Of a DNA stretch of 64,000 nucleotides, positions 35,156 to 43,897 are shown in pieces. The position numbers and the translations under genes are program-made. This DNA is from JBBRHQ01 sp963738305. Its GTDB lineage: Bacteria > Actinomycetota > Thermoleophilia > Solirubrobacterales > 70-9. The stretch lies in contig CAVTVU010000001.1 of NCBI GenBank assembly GCA_963738305.1, forward strand, positions 186,001-250,000, read 5' to 3'. A model generated the notes under the pieces. That model worked only from the letters and a program-made list of their open reading frames with translations, was not told where the DNA came from and did no database searches. The number at the start of each line of letters is the position of its first letter. Within the stretch, counting starts at the first letter, position 1.

Positions 35156-38100
35156 TCAAGCCGGCTGCGAGGTGCAAAGGCGCAGGGAGTCCTTCTCACC
35201 GCCGATCCCGCGCAGGAGGGATGCCATCCCCAGCTCCTCGGCGGTGCGGCTGGCGTCGGCCAGGAGGGCGCCGGCCCGCTCCGCGTCACCCGGCTCGGAC
35301 CGAGCGGCCAGCGCTCGCGCCAGCTCGAAGCGGGACCTCGCCAGCCAGGGAAGTGCGCCGGCCCGCTCGTTGACCGCAACCGCTTCGGTCAACTGCTCGA
35401 CCGCCTCGGCGGCGCGGCCGCCCAGCGTCGCCAGCACTCCCAGGTGGTGCGAGACCGGCCCGAGGTAGGCGGCGCCGGCTCCGCCGACGACGATCCCCCC
35501 GGCGCCGGGCAGGAGCTCGCGGTGAAGCTTCGCCGCCAGCTCGTGATCGCCGAGCGCTGCGACCGCGATCGCGGCGACCGCCGGCGCGGCCAGCCCGACG
35601 CGTTCGGTGACGGCATGCTCATCGGCCGCGTCCAGTTCCTCCCGCGCCTCCTTGGACCTCCCGCTCTCGGTGAGCAGCAGCGCCAGGAAGGAATGCCAGA
35701 CGGGCCCCTGGCCCCGCCGCGTGATCAGGTCGCGCAGCAGCTCCTCGGTCTCCGCCAGCCTCCCCTGCTCCCAGCGCAGGACCGCCAGCTCGAAGCTCGT
35801 GTAGGTGAGCGCGTCGGGCACCTCGGCCCAGGCGCCCAGCTCGAGGACCTCGGCTGTGAGCCGCTCGGCGTCCGCGAACTGGCCCTCCATGAGCGAGCGG
35901 GTCGTCATCAGGGCGCGGCTGCGAAGGCGCCCCGGAGCCTGCTTCATCCGCTCCGCGATCCTCGCGTGCTCGGCGATCGCCACGTCCAGCTCGGCGAAGT
36001 CCGCCGACTGGAGGGCCGCCAGCGCCAGCAGGAAGCGGACCTGGATCTCGATGTCGCGATCGCGCAGCTCGGGGATGATCCCCGCCAGCCGCTCCGAGAC
36101 CGCGAAGCGCTGCTCGGAGCCGGCCGGCCCCGGCTCGGATTCCCAGCGTTCGATCAGGGCGAGGGCGAGTGTGTCGGGGTCACCGGTCCCCTCCGCGAGC
36201 TCGAGGGCCTCCCGGCCGAGCTGCGCGGCGCGCTCATCCTCTCCCCCCGCCCGCGAGAGCTGGGCCAGGCGCAGCTTCAACCGAGCCTGAAGCGGGCCCG
36301 GGGGATCTGCGCCCAGTGCCGCGGACAGCAGCTCGGCGGCGTCGGTCGGTCGCCTCTCAGCCCCCTCCGCGCCGAACCCGCAGAAGCCGAGCGCCGCCCT
36401 CGCGAGCCCCTCGGCGTCACCGCTCGAGCGGGCGACGCGGGCCGCAGAGGAGAAGGTCTCCCGCGAGGACTCGGCCTCACCGCCGCGCCATTCGGCTTCG
36501 CCGAGGGCGAGCAGCAGCTCGAGCCGCAGCTTGGGATCGCCCTGGCCGGAGGCGTCGAGGGCCCCAAGGGCCTCGGCGTAGTGCTCGATCGCCTTCTCGA
36601 AGGAGAGCGAGCCCAGCGCACCGGCGCCCGCGCGGACGCCGAACTCGAGGGCCTTGGCCGCGGCTGCCGGCCCGGCGCCCGCGTAATGGCGGGCCAGCTC
36701 GGAGACGTGCCGAGGGTCGTTTCCATGATGGGACTCGAGCACCTCCGCGAGGCGGCGGTGCAGGGCTGCGCGGCGCCGGCGCGGGACACCGGCGTAGACC
36801 GTCTGGCGGAACAGCGTGTGGGAGAAGGCGTAGCGCTCGAGCGTGCCCGGAACGTCCGCGAGTAGACCCGCCGCGACCGCCGCCTCCAGCGCCGCGATCA
36901 CGTCCTCTCCCGGCATCTCGCAGACCTCGATTGCCAGATCCGAATCGAACTCGCTGCCGATCACCGAGGCGACCTCGAGTACCCGGGCCGGCCCCTCACC
37001 GAGCTCGCCTACTCGGTGGCCGATCGCATCCCGAACCAGATCCGGGACGCCCCTGGCGTAGAGCGCGCCCGGCCGTCGCCCGATCGTCGCTGCCTCCCCG
37101 GCGGCCGAGATGTGGTGGACCAGCGCCTCGATCAGGAAGGGGTTGCCGCCGGTCTCCGCCTGAATCGCCTCGGTCAGGCCGGGCTCGGGTGCCGAGCCCC
37201 GGATCGAGCTGATCAGCTCGCCCACCTCCGACACGCCCAGGCCAGAGAGGTGCTGGCGCTCGAACAGCCCCTCCCGGCCGAGGTCGGCGAGCGTCTCGGC
37301 GAGGGCCTCGCTCGGCTCCGTCTCGCGGTAGGCGGCCAGGATCATCAGCGCCGTGCGGTGAGGCGAACGGGCGATGTGGCGGAGCATCATCAGCGACCCC
37401 GGGTCCGCCCAATGGACGTCGTCGAGGACGAGCAGCAGCGGGCGCCGGGCGCTGAGCGCGGCGAAGCATCCGGCGACTGCCTCGAAGAGGCGCTCCCGGG
37501 CGGTATCTGGAGGATCCGGAACCGCTTCGCTCAACTGCACCGAGATCTCCGGGATGAGGCCGGCGAGGACTCCGGCGTGGGGCCCGAGGTCGCGCTCGAT
37601 CTCCGCCGAAGGGGAGTTGAGCACCCAATGGCGGAGCGCCTCGACGAAGGGCTGGAAGTCGAGGCTTGCCTGCTCGTCGGCGCGACCGTAGAGGACGCCG
37701 CCCCCACCCGTGTGGACGGCTCCGGCGAATTCGGTCGCGAGGCGCGTCTTGCCGACGCCGGGATCGCCGCCGAGGAACACGAGGTTGCGAACGCCTTTCC
37801 CGGTCTCGCCCCAGAGGCGCTCAAGGCGCTCCTGCTCGGCGGCTCGGCCGATGAAGGGGCTGCGCCGGCGCGGAACGAGCCAGGTCGGCAGAGGGAGGCG
37901 GGCGGGTTCCGCGGCCGCGGACATCGCGCCCGGGTTCTCCCCGGCGCCCTCCCGCTCCAGCGCCTCGCCCTCGGCGGTGCTTCCCCCGAGCAGCTTGCGA
38001 TGCAACCCCTGGGCCTCGGTGCCGGGGGCACTGCCCAGCTCCTCCGCGAGGAGGTTCCGGAGGTCGTCGTAGGTGCGCAGCGCCTCGGCCGTGTTCCCGG

Positions 38101-38737
38101 AGGCGACCAGGGCCCGCATCAGCAGCACGTATCCGGATTCCCGGAACGGAGCCTCACGGATCAGCGCCCGCGCCGCGCGCTCCGCGCCTGCCAGCTCGGA
38201 GCCCCCGAGGCCGATCCCAGCCCGAGCGATGATCTCCCGGGCGCGGAGGTGGAGCTCCTCGAGCTCGTGCCGGGTCTCCTCGACCCAGGGCGCCTCGAAA
38301 CCGGCGAGGAACGGGCGTCCCGCGATGTTGAGAGCGATGTGAGCGTGGACCCAGGCGTCCTTCCAGTCGGCGGCCCCCAGGGCCGATCCGGCGGCGACGA
38401 TCGCCCGATCGGCCGCCTCGACGTCGATCCAGATGTTCTCCGGCAGGCGCAACTCGACCGCGTCCCGTCCGGCCAGAGCCTCCGAGCCGAGGGCAGCGCG
38501 GAGGCGGGAGAGCTGGGTGCGCAGGGCGGCCGGGGGGTCCGAAGGAGGAGATTCGGGCCAAATCGCCTCGATCAGCTCATCGCGACTTACCGGCCTGCCA
38601 CGGTTTAGGACCAGATAGGCGAGCAGGATCCGGCCCTGGCGGCCACGAAGAGCGGGCGTCACATGCCTGCCATCGAGATCGGCCTTCAGCCGCCCACAGA
38701 GTTGGATCCGGGTTGAACCGGAATCAGAGGGCGGCAT
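35156..38737 (-). CDS. SARP-type regulator with AAA ATPase and TPR domains
   Basis: About 1193 residues from the preferred ATG. The N-terminus is a winged-helix DNA-binding domain of the SARP type (RIQLCGRLKADLDGRHV, GRQGRILLAYLVLNRGRPVSRDELIEAIWP), followed by a bacterial transcriptional activation domain (residues about 120-250). A STAND-like AAA ATPase follows with Walker A GGDPGVGKT (about 323-331) and Walker B LLLVLDDVHWAD; the last 600 residues are TPR-like helices. Such AfsR-like proteins switch on neighbouring pathways in response to ATP or a ligand. The small-protein/LPFTG/transferase operon diverges from it across 67 bases and is the best target candidate. An in-frame start 31 codons upstream would overlap that operon. 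Confidence 0.88.
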   Translation of the reverse strand: MPPSDSGSTRIQLCGRLKADLDGRHVTPALRGRQGRILLAYLVLNRGRPVSRDELIEAIWPESPPSDPPAALRTQLSRLRAALGSEALAGRDAVELRLPENIWIDVEAADRAIVAAGSALGAADWKDAWVHAHIALNIAGRPFLAGFEAPWVEETRHELEELHLRAREIIARAGIGLGGSELAGAERAARALIREAPFRESGYVLLMRALVASGNTAEALRTYDDLRNLLAEELGSAPGTEAQGLHRKLLGGSTAEGEALEREGAGENPGAMSAAAEPARLPLPTWLVPRRRSPFIGRAAEQERLERLWGETGKGVRNLVFLGGDPGVGKTRLATEFAGAVHTGGGGVLYGRADEQASLDFQPFVEALRHWVLNSPSAEIERDLGPHAGVLAGLIPEISVQLSEAVPDPPDTARERLFEAVAGCFAALSARRPLLLVLDDVHWADPGSLMMLRHIARSPHRTALMILAAYRETEPSEALAETLADLGREGLFERQHLSGLGVSEVGELISSIRGSAPEPGLTEAIQAETGGNPFLIEALVHHISAAGEAATIGRRPGALYARGVPDLVRDAIGHRVGELGEGPARVLEVASVIGSEFDSDLAIEVCEMPGEDVIAALEAAVAAGLLADVPGTLERYAFSHTLFRQTVYAGVPRRRRAALHRRLAEVLESHHGNDPRHVSELARHYAGAGPAAAAKALEFGVRAGAGALGSLSFEKAIEHYAEALGALDASGQGDPKLRLELLLALGEAEWRGGEAESSRETFSSAARVARSSGDAEGLARAALGFCGFGAEGAERRPTDAAELLSAALGADPPGPLQARLKLRLAQLSRAGGEDERAAQLGREALELAEGTGDPDTLALALIERWESEPGPAGSEQRFAVSERLAGIIPELRDRDIEIQVRFLLALAALQSADFAELDVAIAEHARIAERMKQAPGRLRSRALMTTRSLMEGQFADAERLTAEVLELGAWAEVPDALTYTSFELAVLRWEQGRLAETEELLRDLITRRGQGPVWHSFLALLLTESGRSKEAREELDAADEHAVTERVGLAAPAVAAIAVAALGDHELAAKLHRELLPGAGGIVVGGAGAAYLGPVSHHLGVLATLGGRAAEAVEQLTEAVAVNERAGALPWLARSRFELARALAARSEPGDAERAGALLADASRTAEELGMASLLRGIGGEKDSLRLCTSQPA

Positions 38738-38804
38738 CGATGGAAACGCTTCGGAAACGCTGTCAAGACGGGAGGGCAACACGCATACATCAAGATCGGC
38801 CACA

Positions 38805-39005
38805 ATGAGCAACAGCTTGACCCTCGACACTCAAGGGCCGGAGTTGGTTCTCCGATGTGAATGCGGAGCTATCGTGATCGCGTATGGAGAACAGCGTCTG
38901 GTTGAGTTGGCAAGGCTCCATTTCGCCGAGTTCCATCCGGATCTCGGCGCGGAGATGCCGGCTGACCTGATTCTGGCCATGGCAGAGGAAAAGGAGACAC
39001 GATGA
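38805..39005 (+). CDS. Small conserved-looking protein, first gene of operon
   Basis: A 66-residue protein, VLRCECGAIVIAYGEQRLVELARLHFAEFHPDL, with a CxC pair and a helix rich in His, resembling DUF1059-like small metal-binding proteins. Its stop overlaps the start of the LPFTG gene (ATGA), which supports it being translated. It is read away from the SARP regulator. Function unknown. Confidence 0.6.
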   Translation: MSNSLTLDTQGPELVLRCECGAIVIAYGEQRLVELARLHFAEFHPDLGAEMPADLILAMAEEKETR

Positions 39006-39322
39006 AGAAGCGAACCGGTCTGCGCATGGCGCTGCTGACGGTGGCCGTCACCGCCGCCCTGGCGCTTCCTGCACAGGCCATTGCCAGTAACACCTGTTCC
39101 ACCAGCGATCCGACCGCCTCGCAGTACTGCCCGCCGACCAAGGTCGTCGGCAACGGCAGCGCTTCGGGCACGGCGGCCGTCCAGGACGCCAGCACCAGCG
39201 GCTCCGGCTCGCTGCCATTCACCGGCCTGGATGTGATCTCCCTGTTGGCGATCGCCGCGGCCCTCACCGGCGCCGGCTTGGTCCTGCGCCGCCTGAGCGC
39301 GGGAGGCGAGCGAAGCTCGTGA
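39002..39322 (+). CDS. LPXTG-type surface protein
   Basis: A 106-residue protein with signal peptide (LLTVAVTAALALPAQAIA, cleavage near AIASN), a short Ser/Gly/Thr-rich mature part with two cysteines, and a C-terminal sorting signal: LPFTG, a hydrophobic helix (LLAIAAALTGAGLVL) and the basic tail RRLSAGGERSS. A sortase would cut LPFT/G and couple the protein to the cell wall. At about 50 mature residues it is very short, so it may be a stalk, a pilus subunit or a carrier. It overlaps by ATGA with the gene before and by GTGA with the gene after. No sortase gene is in the window. Confidence 0.75.
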   Translation: MKKRTGLRMALLTVAVTAALALPAQAIASNTCSTSDPTASQYCPPTKVVGNGSASGTAAVQDASTSGSGSLPFTGLDVISLLAIAAALTGAGLVLRRLSAGGERSS

Positions 39323-40771
39323 GCAGCCGGGGCGAGACGGGTCCGTACCTCACGGCGCTGCGCGCCCAGCACCTGCTGGGCGTGTCCGCGTTCCGTCTCG
39401 CCCCTGCAGCCGTGGCCGGCCTGATGGCGGGGAGCCATCTGCACAGCGCCGGCCACGGCAGCATCGTCTTCGTCGCGGTCCTGCTCGCGAGCCTCGCGCT
39501 CGACCGGGACCGCTACCCGATCCACCTAATGCCGACTGGCGGGAGGCCTGTTGCGGGCCTCCGTCCCGGTCCTCGGAGCGGGGATGGCGCTGGCCACCTT
39601 CGCCCTCGCCGGCCGGCCCGAGCCCGCCTCGGCGATGATCGCCCCGGTGATCGGCGCCTGGGCGGTCATGGCCTTCGCGGGCTGGAGCAAGGTCCGCTTC
39701 GAGGCCTCGCGCCAGGTCCGCGTCGCCGTGATCGGATCGGCGGGGCTGGCCCGTGGCCTCCACGAGGAGCTGCGCAGCGCCGGCATCCGCGCCTACAGCG
39801 TGGTCGGGTGGATCGCCGGGAGCGCCCCCACAGCGGAGCCCGGGGGCGCAGCCCCGAGGCGCCTCGGCTCGCTCGAGCAGGTCCGCGAGGTCGTCTCAAG
39901 CCACTCGATCGACCTCCTTGTCCACGCCAGCGTGCAGGGCGGCGGTGACGAACCCCATCACTCCCGCCTCGAAGTCTTCGAGCGCGTCGCAGCCAGCTGC
40001 CTGGACCTGCCGGTGCGCCTGATCGAGGCGAGCCAGCTCTACGAACAGCTGCTCGGCCACGTACCGCTGGGCCAGTCCAACTCGGCCTGGTTCCAGTACC
40101 TGCTGCACCCCCGCTACCGCCCCGGCCTGCCGGGCTCCAAGCGCGCCTTTGACGTCTTCGTCGGCAGCCTGATGCTGGTCCTGCTGGCCCCCGTGATCGG
40201 CGTCCTGGCGCTTTTGGTCAAGCTCACCGATGGTGGCCCGGTCTTCTACCGCCAGCGCCGCATGGGAGAGAGCGGCGCGGACTACGAGATGATCAAGCTT
40301 CGCTCGATGCGGGTCGCCGCGGAGGACTCCGGCGCCCGCTGGTCGCAGGCCGACGACGACCGCGTCACGACTGTGGGCCGCGTCATGCGCCGCACCCACT
40401 TCGATGAGCTTCCCCAGCTATGGAACGTGATCCGCGGCGAGATGACGATCGTCGGCCCCCGCCCCGAGCGGCCCGAGCTGATCGCCGAGCTGGAGCGGAG
40501 CCTTCCCTATTACGACCGCCGTCACCTGGTCAAGCCGGGGATAGCCGGTTGGGCCCAGGCTCGCTGCGGCTACGGCGGCTCCGAGGAAGGCACCGGCTGG
40601 AAGCTCTGCCACGACCTCTTCTACCTCAAGCACCGCTCGGTCTATTTCGACCTGCTGATCCTGATCGAGAACGTCCGGGTCTCGCTCCAGAGCGGCGTCC
40701 AGTTCAACGTCCGGGCACCGCAGGAGCAGTTCATCCTCGGCCACGCGGCCTCCGAGCCCCGCGCGACGTAG
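39319..40771 (+). CDS. Polyprenyl-phosphate sugar-1-phosphate transferase (one frameshift)
   Basis: The protein starts with membrane helices, continues through a nucleotide-binding-like domain (VAVIGSAGLARGLHEELRSAG) and ends with the bacterial sugar transferase domain: SKRAFDVFVGSLMLVLLAPVIGVLALLVKLTDGGPVFYRQRRMGESG, MIKLRSM, HFDELPQLWNVIRGEMTIVGPRPERPE and YDRRHLVKPGIAGWAQ. This is the WbaP/EpsL type that moves a sugar-1-phosphate onto undecaprenyl phosphate to begin exopolysaccharide synthesis. The frame shifts by one added base near 39540, between the second and third membrane helices. GTG overlaps the LPFTG stop. Three tandem repeats follow the stop. Confidence 0.82.
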
Positions 40772-40784
40772 CCAATTTGGTCAA

Positions 40785-40969
40785 GCCGGCGCGGTGTTAG
40801 CGCCGGCAGAGGCATGTAAGGCGGCGAAGCCGCCGCAAGTATGTGTAGAGCCCGCGCGGTGTTAGCGCGGGCAGAGGCATGTAAGGCGGCGAAGCCGCCG
40901 CAAGTATGTGTAGAGCCCGCGCGGTGTTAGCGCGGGCAGAGGCATGTAAGGCGGCGAAGCCGCCGCAAG
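40785..40969 (+). repeat. Three tandem 65-bp double-hairpin repeats (copies 3-5)
   Basis: Units start at 40785, 40850 and 40915, exactly 65 bases apart. Each has stem 1 around GGTGTTA, the spacer AGAGGCATGTAA, and stem 2 GGCGGC-GAA-GCCGCC followed by GCAAGT; the units are joined by ATGTGTAGA. Units 4 and 5 have identical cores; unit 3 has stem 1 GCCGGCGC/GCGCCGGC where they have GCCCGCGC/GCGCGGGC, a paired change. They fill the gap between the convergent transferase and ABC transporter genes. Confidence 0.85.
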
Positions 40970-41005
40970 TTATTCCTCTCCTCACAGCACCTGCTGAGGA
41001 AAACC

Positions 41006-41770
41006 TCAGAGGACCTTGCTGAGGAAGTCCCTGGTCCGCTCGTGTTTCGGGTTGGCGATCACCTCAGCCGGGTCGCCGGCCTCGACCACGACCCCGCCGT
41101 CCATGAAGACGAGCGTGTCGCCGACCTCGCGGGCAAACCCGATCTCGTGGGTGACGACGACCATCGTCATACCCCGCTCGGCGAGCTGCTTCATCGCGTC
41201 GAGGACGTCGCCGACCAGCTCCGGGTCGAGCGCCGAGGTCGGCTCGTCGAAGAGCATCAGCTTCGGATCCATCGCCAGGGCGCGGGCGATCGCGACCCGC
41301 TGCTGCTGGCCACCGGAGAGCTGCGCCGGATAGGCGTCGACCTTGTCGCCGAGGCCGACGCTGCCCAGCAGCTCACCGGCCTTCTCTCGCGCCTCACCCT
41401 TGTCGACCCCCTGGACCTTGATCGGCGCATCGCAGACGTTGCCGAGGGCGGTCATGTGGGGGAAGAGGTTGAAGCGCTGGAAGACCATGCCGATCTCCGC
41501 CCGCTTCTTGCAGACCTCGGAGTCGCGCAGCTCGTAGATCTTGCCGCCGCCCTCGCGGTAGCCGACCAGCTCGCCGTCGACGAACAGCTTGCCGGCGTCG
41601 ATCTTCTCCAGATGGTTGATGCAGCGAAGGAACGTCGACTTGCCTGAGCCCGAGGGCCCGAGCAGGCACATCACCTCGCCGCGGTTGACCGTGAGCGTGA
41701 TCCCCTTCAGGACCTCGAGGGGGCCGAAGCGCTTGTACACCGCCTGCGACTCGACCATCGGCTCGCTCAT
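41006..41770 (-). CDS. Polar amino-acid ABC transporter ATP-binding protein
   Basis: A 254-residue ABC ATPase of the GlnQ/HisP type. Walker A GPSGSGKST, Q-loop GMVFQRFNLFPHMTALGNV, signature LSGGQQQRVAIARAL, Walker B LMLFDEPTSALDPE and the switch VTHEIGFARE are all intact. It powers uptake of an amino acid by the permease and binding protein encoded upstream. Its start lies within one base of the permease stop. Divergence of this operon from cysM suggests cystine or another sulfur compound as substrate, an inference from position only. Confidence 0.9.
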   Translation of the reverse strand: MSEPMVESQAVYKRFGPLEVLKGITLTVNRGEVMCLLGPSGSGKSTFLRCINHLEKIDAGKLFVDGELVGYREGGGKIYELRDSEVCKKRAEIGMVFQRFNLFPHMTALGNVCDAPIKVQGVDKGEAREKAGELLGSVGLGDKVDAYPAQLSGGQQQRVAIARALAMDPKLMLFDEPTSALDPELVGDVLDAMKQLAERGMTMVVVTHEIGFAREVGDTLVFMDGGVVVEAGDPAEVIANPKHERTRDFLSKVL

Positions 41771-42801
41771 CAGACTCCTCCCATCCCCGCCGTGCCGGAC
41801 TCGTCGCGGTGGCCCCCGATGTCCGTCGGTCCGCCCCCGCGCGGGGGCGGCGGCGGGGCAGGTCCGCCGCCTCCGCCGATCCGGTGGCGCAGCCTGCTCA
41901 GCGCCCCTCGCATCCTCTGGATCGGCGTCGGCGGCAGCTCGCGCGTCCCGCCGCGGGCGTAGTGGCGTTCGATGTAGTACTGGCCGATCGTCATGATCGT
42001 CGTGAACACCAGGTACCAGACGCTGGCCACGATCAGCAGCGGTATCGGCTTGTAGTTGGTCGCGTAGATCAGCTGGGCCGAGTACAGCAGGTCGGCGATC
42101 GCGATGACGCTGACCAGGGCGGTGTTCTTCAGCATCGAGATCGTCTCGTTGCCGGTCGGGGGGATGATCACCCGCATCGCCTGCGGCAGGATCACCCGCC
42201 GCATCGTCTGCAGCCGGGTCATCCCGAGCGAGGCCGCCGCCTCGCTTTGGCCCTCGTCGACCGAGATGATCCCTGCTCGGACGATCTCCGCCATGTAGGC
42301 ACCCTCGTTGAGGCCGAGGGCGAGCAGGCCCGCGGTGAAGGGCTTCACCAGCTCGTTGGCATCGCCGTGGAGGAAGACGGGCCCGCCGAAGGGGATGCCA
42401 AACGTCAGGTCTGGGTAGAGCGCGGCGATCGCGTTCCAGAAGAGGATCTGGACGAGCAGCGGCGTGCCGCGAAAGAGCCAGATGTAGAACCAGGCGGCTC
42501 CGCCCACAAGCGGATTGGGGGACAGCCGCATGACCGCCAGGATGATCCCGAGGATGATCCCGATGATCATCGACAGGACGGTCAGCTCGAGGGTGATCCA
42601 GATCCCCGAGATGATCCGGTGGTCGAAGAAGTAGTCGCCGAAGATCCCCCACTCGAAGCGGGGGTTGGTGGCGACGGAGTGGACGATGACGACCGTCAGC
42701 AGGGCGACGAGCGCCGCCGCCACCCAGCGCCCGGGGTGCCGGACCGGCACTGCCCTGATCGCGTCAGGCTGTGCTTGCGGTTCCGGCACCCCGGACTCCA
42801 T
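41770..42801 (-). CDS. Polar amino-acid ABC transporter permease
   Basis: A 343-residue His/Glu/Gln/Arg-type permease. After a cytosolic N-terminus come a first helix (AAALVALLTVVIVHSVA), a periplasmic loop and the conserved permease core: IWITLELTVLSMIIGIILGIILAVMR, YIWLFRGTPLLVQILFW, GLNEGAYMAEIVRAGI, GQSEAAASLGMTRLQTMRRVILPQAMRVIIPPTGNE (the EAA loop contacting the ATPase) and NTALVSVIAIADL. The tail of about 50 residues is Gly/Pro-rich and unusual. Start chosen at MESGVPEPQAQ; an upstream in-frame start would add 28 mostly charged residues. Confidence 0.88.
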   Translation of the reverse strand: MESGVPEPQAQPDAIRAVPVRHPGRWVAAALVALLTVVIVHSVATNPRFEWGIFGDYFFDHRIISGIWITLELTVLSMIIGIILGIILAVMRLSPNPLVGGAAWFYIWLFRGTPLLVQILFWNAIAALYPDLTFGIPFGGPVFLHGDANELVKPFTAGLLALGLNEGAYMAEIVRAGIISVDEGQSEAAASLGMTRLQTMRRVILPQAMRVIIPPTGNETISMLKNTALVSVIAIADLLYSAQLIYATNYKPIPLLIVASVWYLVFTTIMTIGQYYIERHYARGGTRELPPTPIQRMRGALSRLRHRIGGGGGPAPPPPPRGGGPTDIGGHRDESGTAGMGGV

Positions 42802-42832
42802 TGGTTGGCGCTGGGCTAAATCCGGTTCCTGA

Positions 42833-43756
42833 CTAGGAGACGGCTCCGTTGATCGTCGGGTTGGTGATCGCACCCTCCTCGACACCCCAGCTCTTGAGGA
42901 TCTTCAGGTAGGTGCCGTCGGCGATCAGCGACTTCAGCGCCGCCTGGAAGGGCTTCGCGAGCCCGCCGCCCTTGGGGATCGCGATCCCGTAGGGCTCGGA
43001 CGCGTAGGAGCCGCCCAGCGCGAACTGGCCACCCGACTGCTTGACGATGTAGGCGGCGACCGGAGAGTCGGCCATGCCGACGTCGGACTTGCCGCCTGAG
43101 ATCGACAGGTTCGCGCCGTTCTGGTCCGGGAAGACGCTGACCGTGACGCCGTCCTTGCCCTGCTTCTTGCACTTGTCCGACTGCGCCTGCGCGTCGGTCG
43201 CCTGGATCGTGCCCTTCTCGACCGCCACCGAGTGGCCGCAGAGGTCGGCGAGCGTGTTGATCTTCAGACCCGAGTCGGCGGCCGTGTAGAACGACGTGCC
43301 GGCGGTGAAGTAGGTGACGAAGTCAACCGTCGCCTCGCGCTCCTTGGTGTCGGTGAAGGCCGACATCGAGAAGTCGAACTTGCCGGACGAGATCCCGGTG
43401 AGGATGCTGTCGAAGCCGGCGTTCTGGATGTCGACCGTGAGGCCCATCTTGGCCGTCATCGCCTTGGCGAGGTCAGGGTCGACGCCGATGATCGTCTTGC
43501 CATCGCTGGCGAAGGACTCCATCGGCGGGTAGCTGGCGTCGGTCGCCATCGTCAGCGAGCCGCTGACGTCCGAGGGGACGAGCTTGACCACGGCGGGATC
43601 GGCCTTGATGGAGGAGAGGTCGACCGCGCCTCCGCTGCTTCCACTACCGCCACTCGTGGACGTGTTGTCGCTGGAACTCCCGCAGGCTGCGAGGCCGACG
43701 CTGCCGAGAGCCAGCGCAAGCGCTACCAGGAGCGCCCAAAGCCGGGACGTGCTCAT
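42833..43756 (-). CDS. Amino-acid ABC transporter substrate-binding lipoprotein
   Basis: A 307-residue SBP family 3 protein with a lipoprotein signal (lipobox LAACGSS) and a Ser/Gly linker. LTMATDASYPPMESFASDGKTIIGVDPDLAKAMTAKMG and FDSILTGISSGKFDFSMSAFTDTKEREATVDFVTYF are the usual ligand-pocket signatures for polar amino acids. VAVEKGT and KSWGV near the end also fit. It heads the operon with its permease and ATPase. Its start faces cysM across 141 bases that contain the cysM palindrome, so it may share that control. Confidence 0.9.
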   Translation of the reverse strand: MSTSRLWALLVALALALGSVGLAACGSSSDNTSTSGGSGSSGGAVDLSSIKADPAVVKLVPSDVSGSLTMATDASYPPMESFASDGKTIIGVDPDLAKAMTAKMGLTVDIQNAGFDSILTGISSGKFDFSMSAFTDTKEREATVDFVTYFTAGTSFYTAADSGLKINTLADLCGHSVAVEKGTIQATDAQAQSDKCKKQGKDGVTVSVFPDQNGANLSISGGKSDVGMADSPVAAYIVKQSGGQFALGGSYASEPYGIAIPKGGGLAKPFQAALKSLIADGTYLKILKSWGVEEGAITNPTINGAVS

Positions 43757-43832
43757 CAAGACTCCTCCGATCCAGAGTTTGCTGGACGCGGGGCGAAACT
43801 ATCTACTCACGCGGCAGGGGCGCAAGTGGCCC

Positions 43833-43858
43833 GTACTACACTTTCTGAAGTAGAGTCC
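43833..43858 (+). promoter_or_regulatory. Palindromic operator upstream of cysM
   Basis: Left arm GTACTACACTT and right arm AAGTAGAGTCC around TCTG; 8 of 11 positions pair. The 19 bases TACTAYACTTTCTGAAGTA are shared with the palindrome at 33422-33447. TACACT is a plausible -10 box. It lies about 40 bases before the cysM ATG, the same distance as in front of moeZ. Confidence 0.65.
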
Positions 43859-43897
43859 GGCGAAGCGGTCCCCGGGAGCCTCGAAAAGGACGCGAAG

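Noticed and set aside
35156..38830. Long plus-strand open frames of 473 and 530 residues opposite the regulator
   Set aside because: They mirror the codon bias of the intact SARP gene on the other strand and show no domains.
40785..40969. CRISPR array
   Set aside because: Units are contiguous 65-bp duplicates without variable spacers, and no cas genes are near.
43760..43897. Riboswitch upstream of cysM (SAM or T-box type)
   Set aside because: The space is short, the -10 box lies inside the palindrome about 55 bases before the ATG, and no aptamer core is visible.
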